Positions 12,186 through 24,114 of a stretch of DNA of 64,000 bases are shown piece after piece. The first letter of the stretch is position 1. The number at the start of each line of letters is the position of its first letter. Position numbers and translations under genes: made by a program. Below the pieces are notes generated by a model. That model had not been told where the DNA came from. It worked only from the letters and a program-made list of their open reading frames with translations, and made no database searches. This stretch comes from Narthecium ossifragum (taxonomy: Eukaryota > Streptophyta > Magnoliopsida > Dioscoreales > Nartheciaceae): assembly GCA_963920575.1 (NCBI GenBank), contig OY986973.1, forward strand, positions 5,125,054 through 5,189,053, given 5' to 3'.

Positions 12186-14713
12186 CATGGCACCTGGAGG
12201 TTCCGGGGAAATATTTGGTCTGTGTATGGACATGTAGTAGCTGCAGTTCAAGAAACGATCTCACACATAATATGGTTCCATGATTCATTTTTTCATTCTT
12301 TTCAAGGCCTTGATTGGAAGGAAATTGGTTGCTTGGAAAGAGCCCCCTCTTTGTGATTTCTTTTAGCTCCACCTTTTCTTTTCTTTTCTTCTTTTGTTGC
12401 CTTTGTATTTTATTTTGGACATGTACTAACACGAGGCCTACATCCAGCCTCAGTTGTGACTTTGAGATATTATTGGATTTGTTCCAAAATTTGTTGACTT
12501 ACGAAGGGAGAACCACTCGAGTAAATTTTGTAACAGGAGCTTGGCCTCTTTCTTTTTTTGTGTTTGTTTCATTTACGTGTGTTCGGTTACTAATTATGGT
12601 ATCAAAATGTCATTGATTTGATCCGGCTCAGTTCTCAATGTTTTTTTTTTTTTTTTTTTTTGTGTTTTGTTTTCTTATTTGAATTTATTCTTCAGGCTAC
12701 TTTTTCTATAAATTGCATCGTTGCAACTAAGGCTCGGACTTTGGATCTACAGACTTGGTTCCCGAGCTCTTATCACTAAATCATGCAATTGTGTTTCTAA
12801 ACTAGTTGAACTTCTTGTGCTGTGTATAAGGGCGGTGTTTTCGCTTATCAACCTGTGGTTAGACTTAAAAAAAGAAAACAATAGTTGAACTCCATTCTTA
12901 CAGTTCTAGGGTGCAAATGGAGTACAAACTATGTCTTTGTTTTCTATTTATATTTTTTGCGTCGTAATGAGTTCTTACATTAATTTTTAGAGTGTATTGG
13001 TTTGCTTGTAATTATATTAATGAATGGTGTTGCATCGTTTAATGTAGTTATTTTTTTTAATCTCTTATTTTATTGGCCCACATAACACAAAATCTTTTAA
13101 ACATCTCTGGCAATATCATAAGATTCAGAAAGCCCATGGTATTCGTTTAACGCGAATTTATAAGCAAATCTATTTAGCCGTGCGTTGTGTTTTTGTTATA
13201 ACTGTGGTGAGGTGTGATGTGTTTGTAAACTGTGGTGCGGTGCAGTAACGGCTTAAAAACTGTTTGGTATGACACGTTAATAATTGTGGTAGAAAAGTGT
13301 GTTCATGTAATTTATTATTTGGGTGTGCGTTTATTTTTAAATGTACTGTGTAAAATATTAGTTTGTTATTTAGTTTCTGTGTTTGTTACGCCGCAGCCAA
13401 GGTGTGGCCAGATGAAAGCACCTATAAACTGCTTCGTCTCTGACGCAGTTTTAACGTGGTCCCCACCAATCTGTTATTATTCCCAAACGGGATTTTTGTG
13501 AACGCAGCTGCGTTCGGTCCAAAAAAAAAGTGCGTTTGGGCAGCAGAAACGCACACCCAAACGGACCCTAAATACTCCTAATAGTAATGAATATATTTAT
13601 ATAGTTATGAAACTTGTGTCATAATATCACTTAATGATGTATGCTTTATCATAATTAAAAAAAACTTCAAAACCACAGAATTTCTCGGGGATTTTACAAA
13701 TGTTGCTGATATTCATGATCATGATGCAGTCTAGTAATATCCAATATAATCATAAATATTATATAACATAAAATTTACAAAAGAGAATTTCCAGTTGTTT
13801 AACCCATAAATTTATTATCATAACTAAGTTTGAGAGTAATACTAATTCTAGAAATATATAACAAAAAAATATGCGAACTAACAAAGTCAACATATTTAGT
13901 GAAATCCAATATAATCACAAATAATGCAATCAAAATCGTGGTAGCCTGTTTGGCTGGAATGGACGGGAATATGGAGGGAATGAATGGAATTAGATGATCC
14001 CCATTCATGTGATTCCAGTGTTTGGAATCGCCGGGAATCCGCCCATGTACAACTGATTCCAAAAAGATGCCACCATTCTCAGCCATTGTTAATTACTCCT
14101 CCAAACACTAACACATAAACCCTAACGCCCGCCTCCCGCCTTAACACACACACACTGACAAGAACATCATTGCTGCTTTTTGCTCCTGGACCTCCGATCG
14201 ACTGCATAAAGCTTATCTAGGAGGTAGTTTTCTTAGCCCTTCTTCCCCAATATCTCTCTCTTGTTGGATTCGTGATCGGACTTGAGGAACACAAAACATG
14301 TTATTCATTGTGCTTGTTGAGGAGATTCATATGCTATTTGATCTTCATGTTCCTAGCATTAGATTTTGTGATGGATGTCTGCTTTTATTATGGATTTCAG
14401 ATGTCATATTTCTATGTTTGTTACGAGACAATCATCTGTTGCAACAAGGCCTCTCTGTGATTTATGAATGAGGGTTTTGCGTTGAAGAAAATATGGAAGA
14501 AAGCTTGTCTGTAACTTTCTCTTGCCGTTTTTGGGAGACTCATTTGATTTGTATTAGAATATAAGTTATACATTCTTGAATGTTGCTCAAGCGAGTGTTC
14601 TATTCTACATTTCTCTTTATCTATCTTTTTAACATTCTTGCAATTGTCCATTATTTTTTTTCTTCATTTTAAAGTAGCTTAATCTTTTTTTTGAGAAGTT
14701 GAGCCGGAGCTGG
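12186..14713. other. 3' flank of NLA-like gene and MITE remnants
   Basis: The first 450 bp, T-rich with a long T run near 12643, probably include the 3' UTR. Near 13230-13570 are 'gtgcggtgcag' and 'gtgcgtttgggcagcagaaa...cccaaacggaccct', typical of Tourist-like MITE ends. Near 13943-14100 'gcctgtttggctggaatgg' and 'ccaaacactaac' mark another MITE-like remnant. No gene is supported. Confidence 0.45.
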
Positions 14714-15724
14714 AGCCTTCTCGTTTGGTATGGGGTTAGGAAAAGTTGAAATAAGGGATTTTGGGGTTAGGAAAAGTGGAAATAAGGGGAGGGAATAAAG
14801 TTATTCCACTTTGGTGTTTGGTTGTAAAATGGGGATAACTTTGTAATGATTGGTAAGAATAAGGGAATGGTGTTGGTTGTAAATGGTGGAATTGATGTGG
14901 GATGAAGGGTAAATACCGAAAATGCCCTTCGGGGGTGAAGCCATTTTTTGTTATCAGATGTCTCCTTGACTAATACAGAAAACTGCATCATAATATATTG
15001 TCTCCGAAAATTTTGTAAGCACCTTATAATATAAATATAGCTTCAAAAATAATGACTAATACATGGAATTTTTTAAATTATGTAAGCACATCATAATATA
15101 TTGTCCTAAAAAAAAGTGCAACTGCATCAACAGAAACTGCATATTTGGAAATTACAACATATCATTTGCGCATAAAACCACAATTACTAATAAAGACGAC
15201 ATCAACCTAAATGGCATATTTAGCTACATGTTTCATCTTAAATCTAAACAAGACAACATAATACAAGGCCGGAAACATCACAACAACAACATAACATCAA
15301 CTGCAACGACTAGGAAGGCAACATGCAACAAGTACTTAGGCAACGGTCGAAGAAAACACTGAACACTGCTCGACACGTGCCATGTTCGACTCTACGTAAG
15401 TTGGCCTGCTTACTTCATCATAAGAAGTCCAATTGTAATCTTCATAGGATTTTGAGGCTTCGATCCAGGTTTGAAATTTACGGTAACATGCTCCTGGGAA
15501 CTTGTGCACTTGAGCATGACACTCATGCCATGTTGCATATATTCCCGACCGCCGACTCCGATAAACCACATAAAAACTCATCTGGCATAAATTATTGGCC
15601 ATTAGTACAATCTAAAAAAACACAACATCATAATAGGAAATAATTTGACAATTAAATTAAATGTTTTGCAAGATAATAAATACACAAAAGTAATTATAGT
15701 GCATGCTTCCAACCTTCTGTTTGC

Positions 15725-17041
15725 TCATAATTCTGCTGCAATTCTATCCCGCAATGAATCGCCCGCAGTATCACCACGTACTCGCGGCATATGTTGTGGA
15801 TCTATGTCTTCATTACCTTCATCTGGTACCGTTTGATGAGATTGTGATAAGTATGTATCGCGTTTTCGGCTTCTGATGATATAGTTGTGTATTACACAAC
15901 ACACCATTACTATACGACATTGCACATCGAAAGGGTACGACTACATTATTCGTAGTACCTTAAATCGCATCTTTAGAATTCCAATTGCCCGTTCGACGTG
16001 ATTACGTAGTTGTGCATGGCGATGGTTGTATATGTCCCTAGGACCTGTATATTCATTACCGCGGCTGGTGCGAACGTTTTGAAATTCACTAATATGGTAC
16101 CGTTGTCCTCTGTATGGTGCCAGGAAGTTCTTTCTATTTGCATAACCAGAATCGACTAAATAAAATTTGCCTACAATCAATGTCATCCTCACCGTTATTT
16201 GAAGATAACAACAGTGAATATATAAGTGGAGTTCACTAGACTCAGTACCTTCTGGAACAATAAAATGACACTTGTTAATCACCGAATTTAAGATACGCAT
16301 ATCTGCAGCAGAACCTTCCTAGCCTACGACGACATGCACGAATTACAGATCAAATGACACGACTCCCATAACATTCTGTGATATGTACCCCTTGCGATTA
16401 CGAAACTGCGACTGGTCCGCTAAGGGGACTATGTTGGAATATGTGTCCCGTCAATTGCACCAAGAGCGTTATGCACAACATCATTGATGCATTTATACAA
16501 TAAAGTATAAGTACATGACATGAAATAAGCTCACTTATGATAGAATATTGGTAAATACCTTAAATGGGGTGTAAGTGGAATTGCCCTGGAATATGGGATG
16601 AACGGGGACATTACCACCAGGCAGCTGCATGTACTGAAATCTTAATTCTTCAACGCCTTCCAATACGTGATTGAAATGGCGGCTTATTGTTTCACCAGAA
16701 TGTTGAAACATCTCACACAACACTCTGTTAGAAACTCCATGTCCAATTGCGTGAAGAAAAATTGCAAGTTGCTCCCTACTAGTCATGTTTGGTGTGTCTT
16801 CAATCAAACCCCTCCTCTGTAATGCACGACACAAGCCCTTAAACAATGTTTTCGACATCCTAAACATTTCCGAGCACCTATTTTCATGGCCGGACAAAAT
16901 ATCATTTACCAGTTGATGTCCAGTGAAAGGTCTAGTGCGACATAGCAGCGGGGCTTGGCGCTGTGACATGGATGCACAGTCATCTACTACTGCTTGAATA
17001 ATCATAATCTTCCTCCTCAGATGAATCCGAGGAGGACTCAT
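15725..17041 (-). pseudogene. PIF/Harbinger (ALP1/HARBI1-like) DDE transposase, broken
   Basis: The minus-strand frame from 17041 gives about 160 residues typical of the family's N-terminal half, including SREQLAIFLHAIGH and NRVLCEMFQHSGETISRHF. Further on, all three catalytic positions can be seen: D in GAIDGTHI (near 16450), D in SAADMRIL (near 16295) and E in RNHVERAIGILK (near 15990). The frame is broken near 16435 by a shift just after HIPT, and stops follow near 16345 and 16320. An intron between FIVPEG and KFYLVDSGYANRKNF (about 16165-16250) explains one further interruption. Function would be cut-and-paste excision together with ORF1. The breaks make it inactive as it stands. Confidence 0.88.
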
Positions 17042-20000
17042 ATGATAGAAAACTCATTTCTGCAAAATTTAGCATAGTATGCTTATCAATAAAATAAAAT
17101 AATGAGATAACCAATATAGACCAATTTTAAATAACGTTAGTTTATGATGTTTATCAATTTTTAGATCCCGAGAATCCAAATATGGCTACTGTTATGTTCC
17201 AACGGCATGCTAGTCATCACTGGGTTGCACTAATGCCAGCGACGGTCATGGGAACGGCGAAGAAGGGAAGAGGTTTGAACCAACACATCAGACCATCCAA
17301 TTAATAAGGATGCTTTTTAATACCAAAACATTCTATCATTGTTTGCTTGAAAGGATTAATCGTAAGGACAGATGTTGCATGCATGCATGCATCATTATAT
17401 CGCTGTAGTGATTTCAGCAAGGAAACCATGCATGTGAAGGATCTTCAAACATGGATTTGATACTCTATGACCCTTCATTCTGATCACTCTCAAACCTATG
17501 ATAATGACCTCCATTCCGATCACTTGTGGGGAAGAATGATGAAAGGCAGTAGCCAAGCTTCAAAGTTGATCCAGTTTTAAATGAAGAGATTATCTATCAT
17601 AAAACTCATTAATACATCATAAAATAATACTGAACACAATGACTTGCTCATTAATTACAACAAGCAGTACCTTAATTACGAAAGAAACAAGATTAAACAA
17701 TACCCTAATCAACAACAGGAAACATACCATACACAAACAAACAAGATCATCTTATCAAATTACCACAAGCAGTACCTTCGAGCCACCGACCAAGGACTCA
17801 AATATCTCCAATGAACTCAGATATCTCCAGTGAAGAGAATGAGCTCAAGATGAAATATATAGAGAAGGGAACATAAATTTGACAACCACCTTGCAATCAA
17901 ATAAGACAAAGTAGTTTTAACTCATACTACACCTCATGCATGTCAGCATGTGTTGTCAAAACAATCTGACATGGATTTGATACATGTCCACATAAAGCAC
18001 ACAACAACATCATATGCAAATAGTTTGGGACATCCCAAGCAGTCAAAAGCACACAACAACATAATTTTATGCAAATAGTTTACTCCTCCATAAACATGTC
18101 CTCTCTACCACAACAAATATCCAATTTTTGAGACATCCCAAGCAGTCAAAAGCAGTCAAAAGCCCACTGCAACACTGTTGTAGCCCTGATGTAACCCTTC
18201 ACCACCAAAGTTATCACCACCTATAATAATAGCAACAAGTATGTTACTAATAGTAAAATAAAGAAAACATAATAATCCATTTTTTTGATAATGAAGTGAA
18301 TAACACAATATCCAATTTTTTGTTCTTATGTGTAAGCCTAACACAAACGATGTCCAACAAAAGACTATGTTAGTGTGCACTCCTAACTACTGTCTTAATT
18401 GATGGTAAAAATAGGTACAACACAATTGATCTTTTTCATTCATTTTACCTTGATTTTGCCTTCTTTCATTACACAATCTTCCATACTACTACAAAGCATA
18501 CCATAATAGCAACAAAATTTAAATATGATAGAAAGTCAAACTGTTGTAAATATAGTATAGGCTTTTGATACTACTACTACCAAATTGATTGACCCTGAAG
18601 CAAGCAAAATTGAAGATTGAACCCAATACCAAATTGATAGACCCTGTAAAATTGAAGATTGTCCAACAAAATTGAAGATTGAACCCTAAACCCAATAATA
18701 TACCCGTTTGATTTCTTGTTTCCAATATTCAACCCCATACCATAATAATATACCCTTTTCAATGAGACCTAGATAACAAGCTTCTACTACCAAGTAGTAC
18801 CTACACAAACTGATAGACCATGGAGTAAGCAGAAATGACATTTAAATGAAAAGCAAATACCACATGATTGAGATGATCTACAACTTGTAAAAATAGGTAA
18901 ATAAAAAAAGGGCTTAGATAGGAACCACTGTAAATAAGACCCTCGACGACATCACCATTAATGTTAACATTCATGGATCTATTGCAACCAGATATATTAG
19001 AAGGCCACCCAAAATCATATCCAGTTCATATTGAGTTACACTCATACAATGACTTATACTCGATCAGATGCAAGAACGCGAAAAAATTTGATATCAATAT
19101 AAGAGACATAGCTACAATCGTGAATGCATCTGATAGAAAGCCATCAAAATTTTGCGCTGAACATCATGCCAATCAAATTAAAATACCAAATTATGGATAA
19201 TATACTCGATCAGATGCAAGAAGCATTGCAGTCTTCCTCAATGTTTTCCTAATTATGCAATACAATGAAAGAAATGAACGCTAAGAAAAAGCATATTTGG
19301 CACATTCTAACTATCCAATAAATACTAGGATAATGACACCACCACAATATCACCATAATACAAATGCCGTCGATCCAATTTCATGACGCTATTCAAATAA
19401 TGTCTACTTAGATTATATTAAGATGCCTACTTATGCAATATAACGATAGAAATGAACGCTTTTCAAAGCAAAAACATATTTCACAAATTCTAACTTTTCA
19501 ATTAATACTATGATAATGACACCCCACAATATAACAACTTACCTAAAGAAGACCACTACATGTTTGGATTTGACCCGTCATGTGTGCTACGGTTATTTTC
19601 TGGCATCCCATACGTTGTCCAGGCCGATTAATTTGCTCAGCTTGGCCATCTTGACCTTGAGGTACATTATAGGCAGAAAACAATTGGCGATATGCAAATG
19701 CGTGCGGCAACTCCGAGGGAGGCTGCCACATTGGTGGATGGTATGATGCTCCAGCCTGTGCACCCCATGTAGATGGCTGGGTGTCAACATTCATAGCTGA
19801 GTTATATGCATGTGCACCCCATGTACATGGCTGGGTCTCAACATTCTTACTAACTGAGTTATATGCATTTACCCTTGATTCTACCCACTTGCTTCTTTTA
19901 TAGTCATTGTCGAGAGACAGAAATCCTAGCCTCTGTGACTTCTTCTCGAATATCTCAGTCAACGCGATCAATTGATCTACGTTAACGTCTGGCAAAGCCT

Positions 20001-21166
20001 GAGCTACTTTTATACATCACGGAATAGAGTAATCGACGGCCCTTTGTAAGACCTCCTGTTTCCTGTCCATCCTCCTTCGCATCATATCACCAATATGTTG
20101 TGTACCCACACTGACGAGACGTGAAAAGTGTCGCGGCTTAACGCGCCCGATCAAAATTAGAAATTTATAATCGAACTACTAATTAACTACCTTTGGGGGT
20201 AGCTAGCGGTGAGTCCGAGTCGAATCCACAGGGAATGCGTAAGGAAACAATTAAATTACCAAGCTCAATCTAAGTGTTCCTACAAGGATAATAAAAGAAA
20301 TGGTTTTTGGGTTTTATGATAAGGAAACTAAGAAAGCATGTAAATGATTCAATGGATAGAAAGAGGTCCTAGGGAATCCCAATCCGGATTAGGCTCAATC
20401 ATAGCTTTCTAATGAATCAAGATGTGTAATCCTATCGAGATACTACAATATCGACTACCTTGGGGCTAACAAAGGTCGTCGCTAACGAATAACCGGATAA
20501 GGACTATCCGTCGCACTAGGTGTATGTTAGAAAGTCGACGATCGAGGGATTAGCTACAATCATCGCCAACGAGAAGTCGGGTTAGGATCATCTCGTCGCA
20601 AGGAATCGGGTTATATGGAGTACGGTAATGGATCGAGGTGGTTCTAGCACATCGCATCCAATACACTACAAAAGATAGGATAGATGCTAGGTTAGATGTG
20701 GATTGGAGTGGTTCTAGCACAACCAAGTCTCTAACCTAGAGCCAAGATTCCCTTCAACACAAGTGGCCATGGTTCTAGCACAACCTACTCATTGGGGAAT
20801 ATCAACAAACACCTATTGGGCACAAGGTTCTAGCTTATGCATACCAAAAGATTCATCCATCCAACATTAGAATCCAACTACAAGGGTATAGAAATGAAGA
20901 ATAAATTCATACAACTTGTCTCATAAGGATTACAACATCCAAATGCAAAGAAAACTATAATAAAAACCTAAAACATCATGGTATTCCACTAGGTAAATAG
21001 ATTAGCTACTCATCTTCGATAGAGAAGCCATGGAGAAGAGATGGATCCTCTTCTTCATCAATCTCCTCCCTCTTGGATGAGAGCTCCCTTCCTTGCCCAA
21101 GGGGGTTGCCCCTTTCCTTAGCCTCTTTTTGTCCAAAAGAATCCCCAAAATCCCCCAAAAGGGGTC

Positions 21167-21174
21167 TATTTATA
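21167..21174 (-). promoter_or_regulatory. TATA-like box of element A
   Basis: The minus strand reads TATAAATA. It has the same position relative to the GATCGATC array as the TATAAATA of sister element B. Confidence 0.6.
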
Positions 21175-21237
21175 GCCTCCAAGCATCCCCCACTTGGATT
21201 AGATCTGGACCATTGATTTTGCTCGGCTGGCACAAAA

Positions 21238-21404
21238 GGATCGATCCTTATAGGGTAAAGGATCGATCTTTTCTCTTGAGTTCTGGCTGCGCCCCGACGA
21301 GGATCGATCCTCTAGTAGATGGAGATCGATCCTAGAGAATGTTGCGTTCTGTCTCTGGAAAATCTGCAAAAAGGATCGATCTTTTATACACAGAGGATCG
21401 ATCT
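21238..21404 (-). repeat. GATCGATC array in element A
   Basis: Six GATCGATC cores begin at 21239, 21261, 21302, 21324, 21374 and 21396. They form three pairs, each spaced exactly 22 bp, with unrelated spacers. The nearest core lies about 64 bp upstream of the minus-strand TATA-like box of the element. Confidence 0.93.
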
Positions 21405-24114
21405 TCTTTTCTGCATATTATCTCTTTTGCCATTCAGCACTGCGCATTGGTACGAAAAATGCCATAACTTCATTTAGGAAACCCGGAATCATGAACCGTA
21501 AAATTCTTCAGAAACTAGACTTCCAGAGCTTTCCAATGATATATGGCACATTATCTGGTTCTTCCTGAGAAGGTACAGTTTAATCTTTGAAGTTGACCCA
21601 TGTACCTAAATGTGCTCGAATAGGCTCGTTTACGCTCCAAAGTTGATCTAAGTCTTGTTGAAGGCTCTTGTACCTGAAATACCATGAAGATTATTAGAAA
21701 TACCTTGCTCGAAGACTAATAAAGGTAAATTAAGGGGTTAACTTGTGTACTTTTCACGTCTCATCACACACTCCCGTCGGCCCCCTTGTCTTCTTACCCT
21801 TCTTGATGTACTCTCGCTGTTGTCGCTTTCTGCCAGAAGAACCCGACGCATCCGTGCCAGTACCACTGCCTCCTCGTGTACTTTGTGGCGTGACTTGTGG
21901 TATTCGGTCACTGGAGTAGATATCTTGTGACCCGTCACCGTATGTTGAAGTCAATGGTCCTCTTGCATGAAATTCGTCGATATTGATATTAATAGTAGAA
22001 ATACGTGATGGAAACGTGCGAAGAGGAGGTACCTGAGCATCAGACGGAGTATCCGATGATCCAGTGCTCTCAGATATCTCCTCAACCACTATCTTACCAT
22101 CGATCTTGCTGTTGGAGGAATACGCACGCTCACCGTTGGCAGTATTTTTGCTTGTTTTGAGATTCATGACATCATAAAAGAGTAGACCTTGTCTCTGAGT
22201 GGGATGAACTTTGGAAATTCCTAGAGGATAGGAAAGAGAATATTAGATTATGTTAATAAGTCTCTTTAGAGCAAACATATGAATACTACTATTCAATTCT
22301 TACCTTAACAAGCTCGTCCCATCCCCTTACATCAGGTGGTAGGGGCATATTTCTGTCACTGCTCCAACCCCATCCGCTCATGCCCACAAGCTTTTTGTAG
22401 ATGGCATGTGTCTTTTTTAGGGTTTTCAACCTATGCTTGAGGTTTTTTAACTCAACCTTCTTCGCACGTTTCTCGTTTAATTCGTCCAGAACTTTATGGC
22501 ATGCATCTTTAGTAAACTGGCCGTTAATAAAGAACCCGTCAAGGAGTTTTCTTCTCAGTATTTCTAGCAATTGGTTATCCTCGGCTTCTTTCCAATTTTC
22601 TTTCCTGTCTATTGTATTAGTATTGGCATTCCTCCTGGGCATATTTCTAACAATTATGTATTTCTAATAAACATTCTTGTACAACATGCATGGTGAATAA
22701 TATAACAAGCTCGATGACTTGAATCCATTTTTCAAATAATAGACAATTGCTAAGAGCAGAGGACCAAGGCTCCCCTTAATTCTGTGTTAATTATCTATTT
22801 GCTCTTTTATTGCTTTCTTTGCTCCTTATATATGCTCAGTATAAAGGAGAAACAGGGATAGAGGTAAACAAGGAAAAATTGAAACATATCAATCATTTCT
22901 GTGGGTTGGCTTGCAAATCATCAACATTGAAACAGATGAAGGATCATAGGTACTCATGGCAACATAGTGTAGAAGAAGAGATCAATGAAACAACTTGGTT
23001 TCATAAGCAAAAACAGTCAACATACAACTTGTTCCTATGCATTCCAAAATAGAAATGCATTTTTATGTATTTGTTGCATAACTCTAGCATAGTTTTGTGC
23101 CATATAAAATCTCGTCTATGATATCACTCACTGCAAATCCACAGACAACTTGTTCTAGAGCATGAGCAAATGTGAGAATGCAAAAACAGAAATCAAGGAT
23201 GAAGCCAAACACTGTGGAAAATTATTCCCTACGAATAACCCAAGAATAGAACTAGTTTAAGAAGAAAGGAAAAATCGAGAAGAAAGAAGAAAGAAGAAAG
23301 AAGAAAGCAGCAAGAAGCCACGACAAAATCGAGAAACAATCCATACTCTCTCAAGAAGCTACAACAAAATCAGTTAACTAGAAAGAAGAAAACCATGATT
23401 CATACCAAGATCAGAGAAAAAACCAAACAAAATAGAGACTGAAAAAGGGGAAATAGACATCAAGCATTCATGTTAGGGAAGGAAAAAAACCAAAGAGGAA
23501 AGAGAGAAGACTTACCTGGAGAAGGTGATCGGAAGGTCAAGTTCTCTCCATGAGAAAAGAAGTGTTGTGTAGAGTGATTTGGAAAAGAAGGGGCTTGAAT
23601 GGGGGTTCCGCTCCTGTGCGTGGCATGGGATCGACGAAGGCAGGACCTCTTACTCTGAGGAGCACCAGATCTGTCCCTCTACATAGCGATCTCCGGCCAT
23701 CACCGCCATTTTGTTATCAAGAGGATGCAAGCTCGGCTGCCGGTCGCCATTGCTGGTAGGGTTCAGAGTAGATGGGTGGATAGGTTTTCTCCAAGGAAAA
23801 GATGACAGGGGGGAGGGACTACCTGTCGCCGTTGTTGGTAGGGATGAAATCGGCGGATAGGTTTTCTCCAGGAAAAGAGGAGGGGGGTCGGGGTGAGAGG
23901 GGATGCCGGGGTGGGTAAAAGCGGAAGGTGCCTTGGGTAAAAAATCGATTTTAAAATGGTGGAATAAATGATAGCCGGTGAAGTCATCCCCGCTTATTCC
24001 TCTTGCATGTGGGATCCATTTTATTCCCACAAAGTTATTCCCATCTCGTTTGGGATTAAGTATGGGAATAAGAGGGTTATTCCCCCCTTATTCCCATACC
24101 AAACAGGGATAGGC

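Larger units (their letters stand above)
20112..21766 (-). mobile_element. Solo-LTR-like element A
   Basis: A 1655-bp unit with ends TGACGAGACGTGAAAAGTG and, as reverse complement of the other end, TGATGAGACGTGAAAAGTA. It is flanked by a perfect 5-bp TSD, CACAC (20107-20111 and 21767-21771). TG...CA ends with a 5-bp TSD fit a solo LTR; 19-bp imperfect terminal inverted repeats are unusual for one. A sister copy, B, lies at 39881-41604 in the other orientation. Both share 'gagtccgagtcg' followed by 'ccacaggga'. A TATA-like box on the minus strand (21167-21174) suggests minus-strand transcription. No coding region. Confidence 0.88.
19543..22642 (-). pseudogene. Harbinger ORF1 (Myb/SANT-like), split by element A
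   Basis: The 22289-22642 segment starts MPRRNANTNT and carries a Myb/SANT-like DNA-binding domain (ENWKEAEDNQLLEIL near residues 14-28; GWGWSSDRN near 90). The next segment, 21772 to about 22216, is Ser/Thr-rich and ends KKTRGPTGV. The frame then stops in the insertion of element A (20112-21766). Beyond it the same protein resumes (VGTQHIGDMMRRRMDRKQE, about 20105-20020), crosses a TGA near 20019, and continues as ALPDVNVDQLIALTEIF to YKRSKWVESRV. ORF1 is the DNA-binding partner of the Harbinger transposase. The break pattern shows that the LTR element inserted after ORF1 was established. Confidence 0.85.
14715..24114 (-). mobile_element. Decayed PIF/Harbinger transposon
   Basis: The outer ends are inverted: left ...GTTTGGTATGGG (14723-14734), right CCCATACCAAAC (24093-24104), each preceded by a GCCT-like start. 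Subterminal 'ggaataa' and 'ggaataagg' repeats occur at both ends. Inside, both on the minus strand, are the two hallmark genes: a DDE transposase (15725-17041) and a Myb/SANT ORF1 (19543-22642). The right end is followed by TTA, the usual Harbinger target, but the left flank does not match, so the exact ends are uncertain. ORF1 is split by solo-LTR-like element A. The rest (17042-19540, 22650-24090) is AT-rich and non-coding. Confidence 0.8.

Noticed and set aside
14272..14460. Short frame rich in Cys/Phe/Tyr
   Set aside because: AT-rich random frame beside MITE remnants; no similarity recognised.
21238..21404. GATCGATC arrays as CRISPR or telomere-type repeats
   Set aside because: The repeat is only 8-10 bp, spacers are 11-14 bp, and the arrays lie inside LTRs of a plant genome.
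22810..23052. 80-codon plus-strand frame in the Harbinger terminal region
   Set aside because: No recognised domain and located in the element's non-coding subterminal part.
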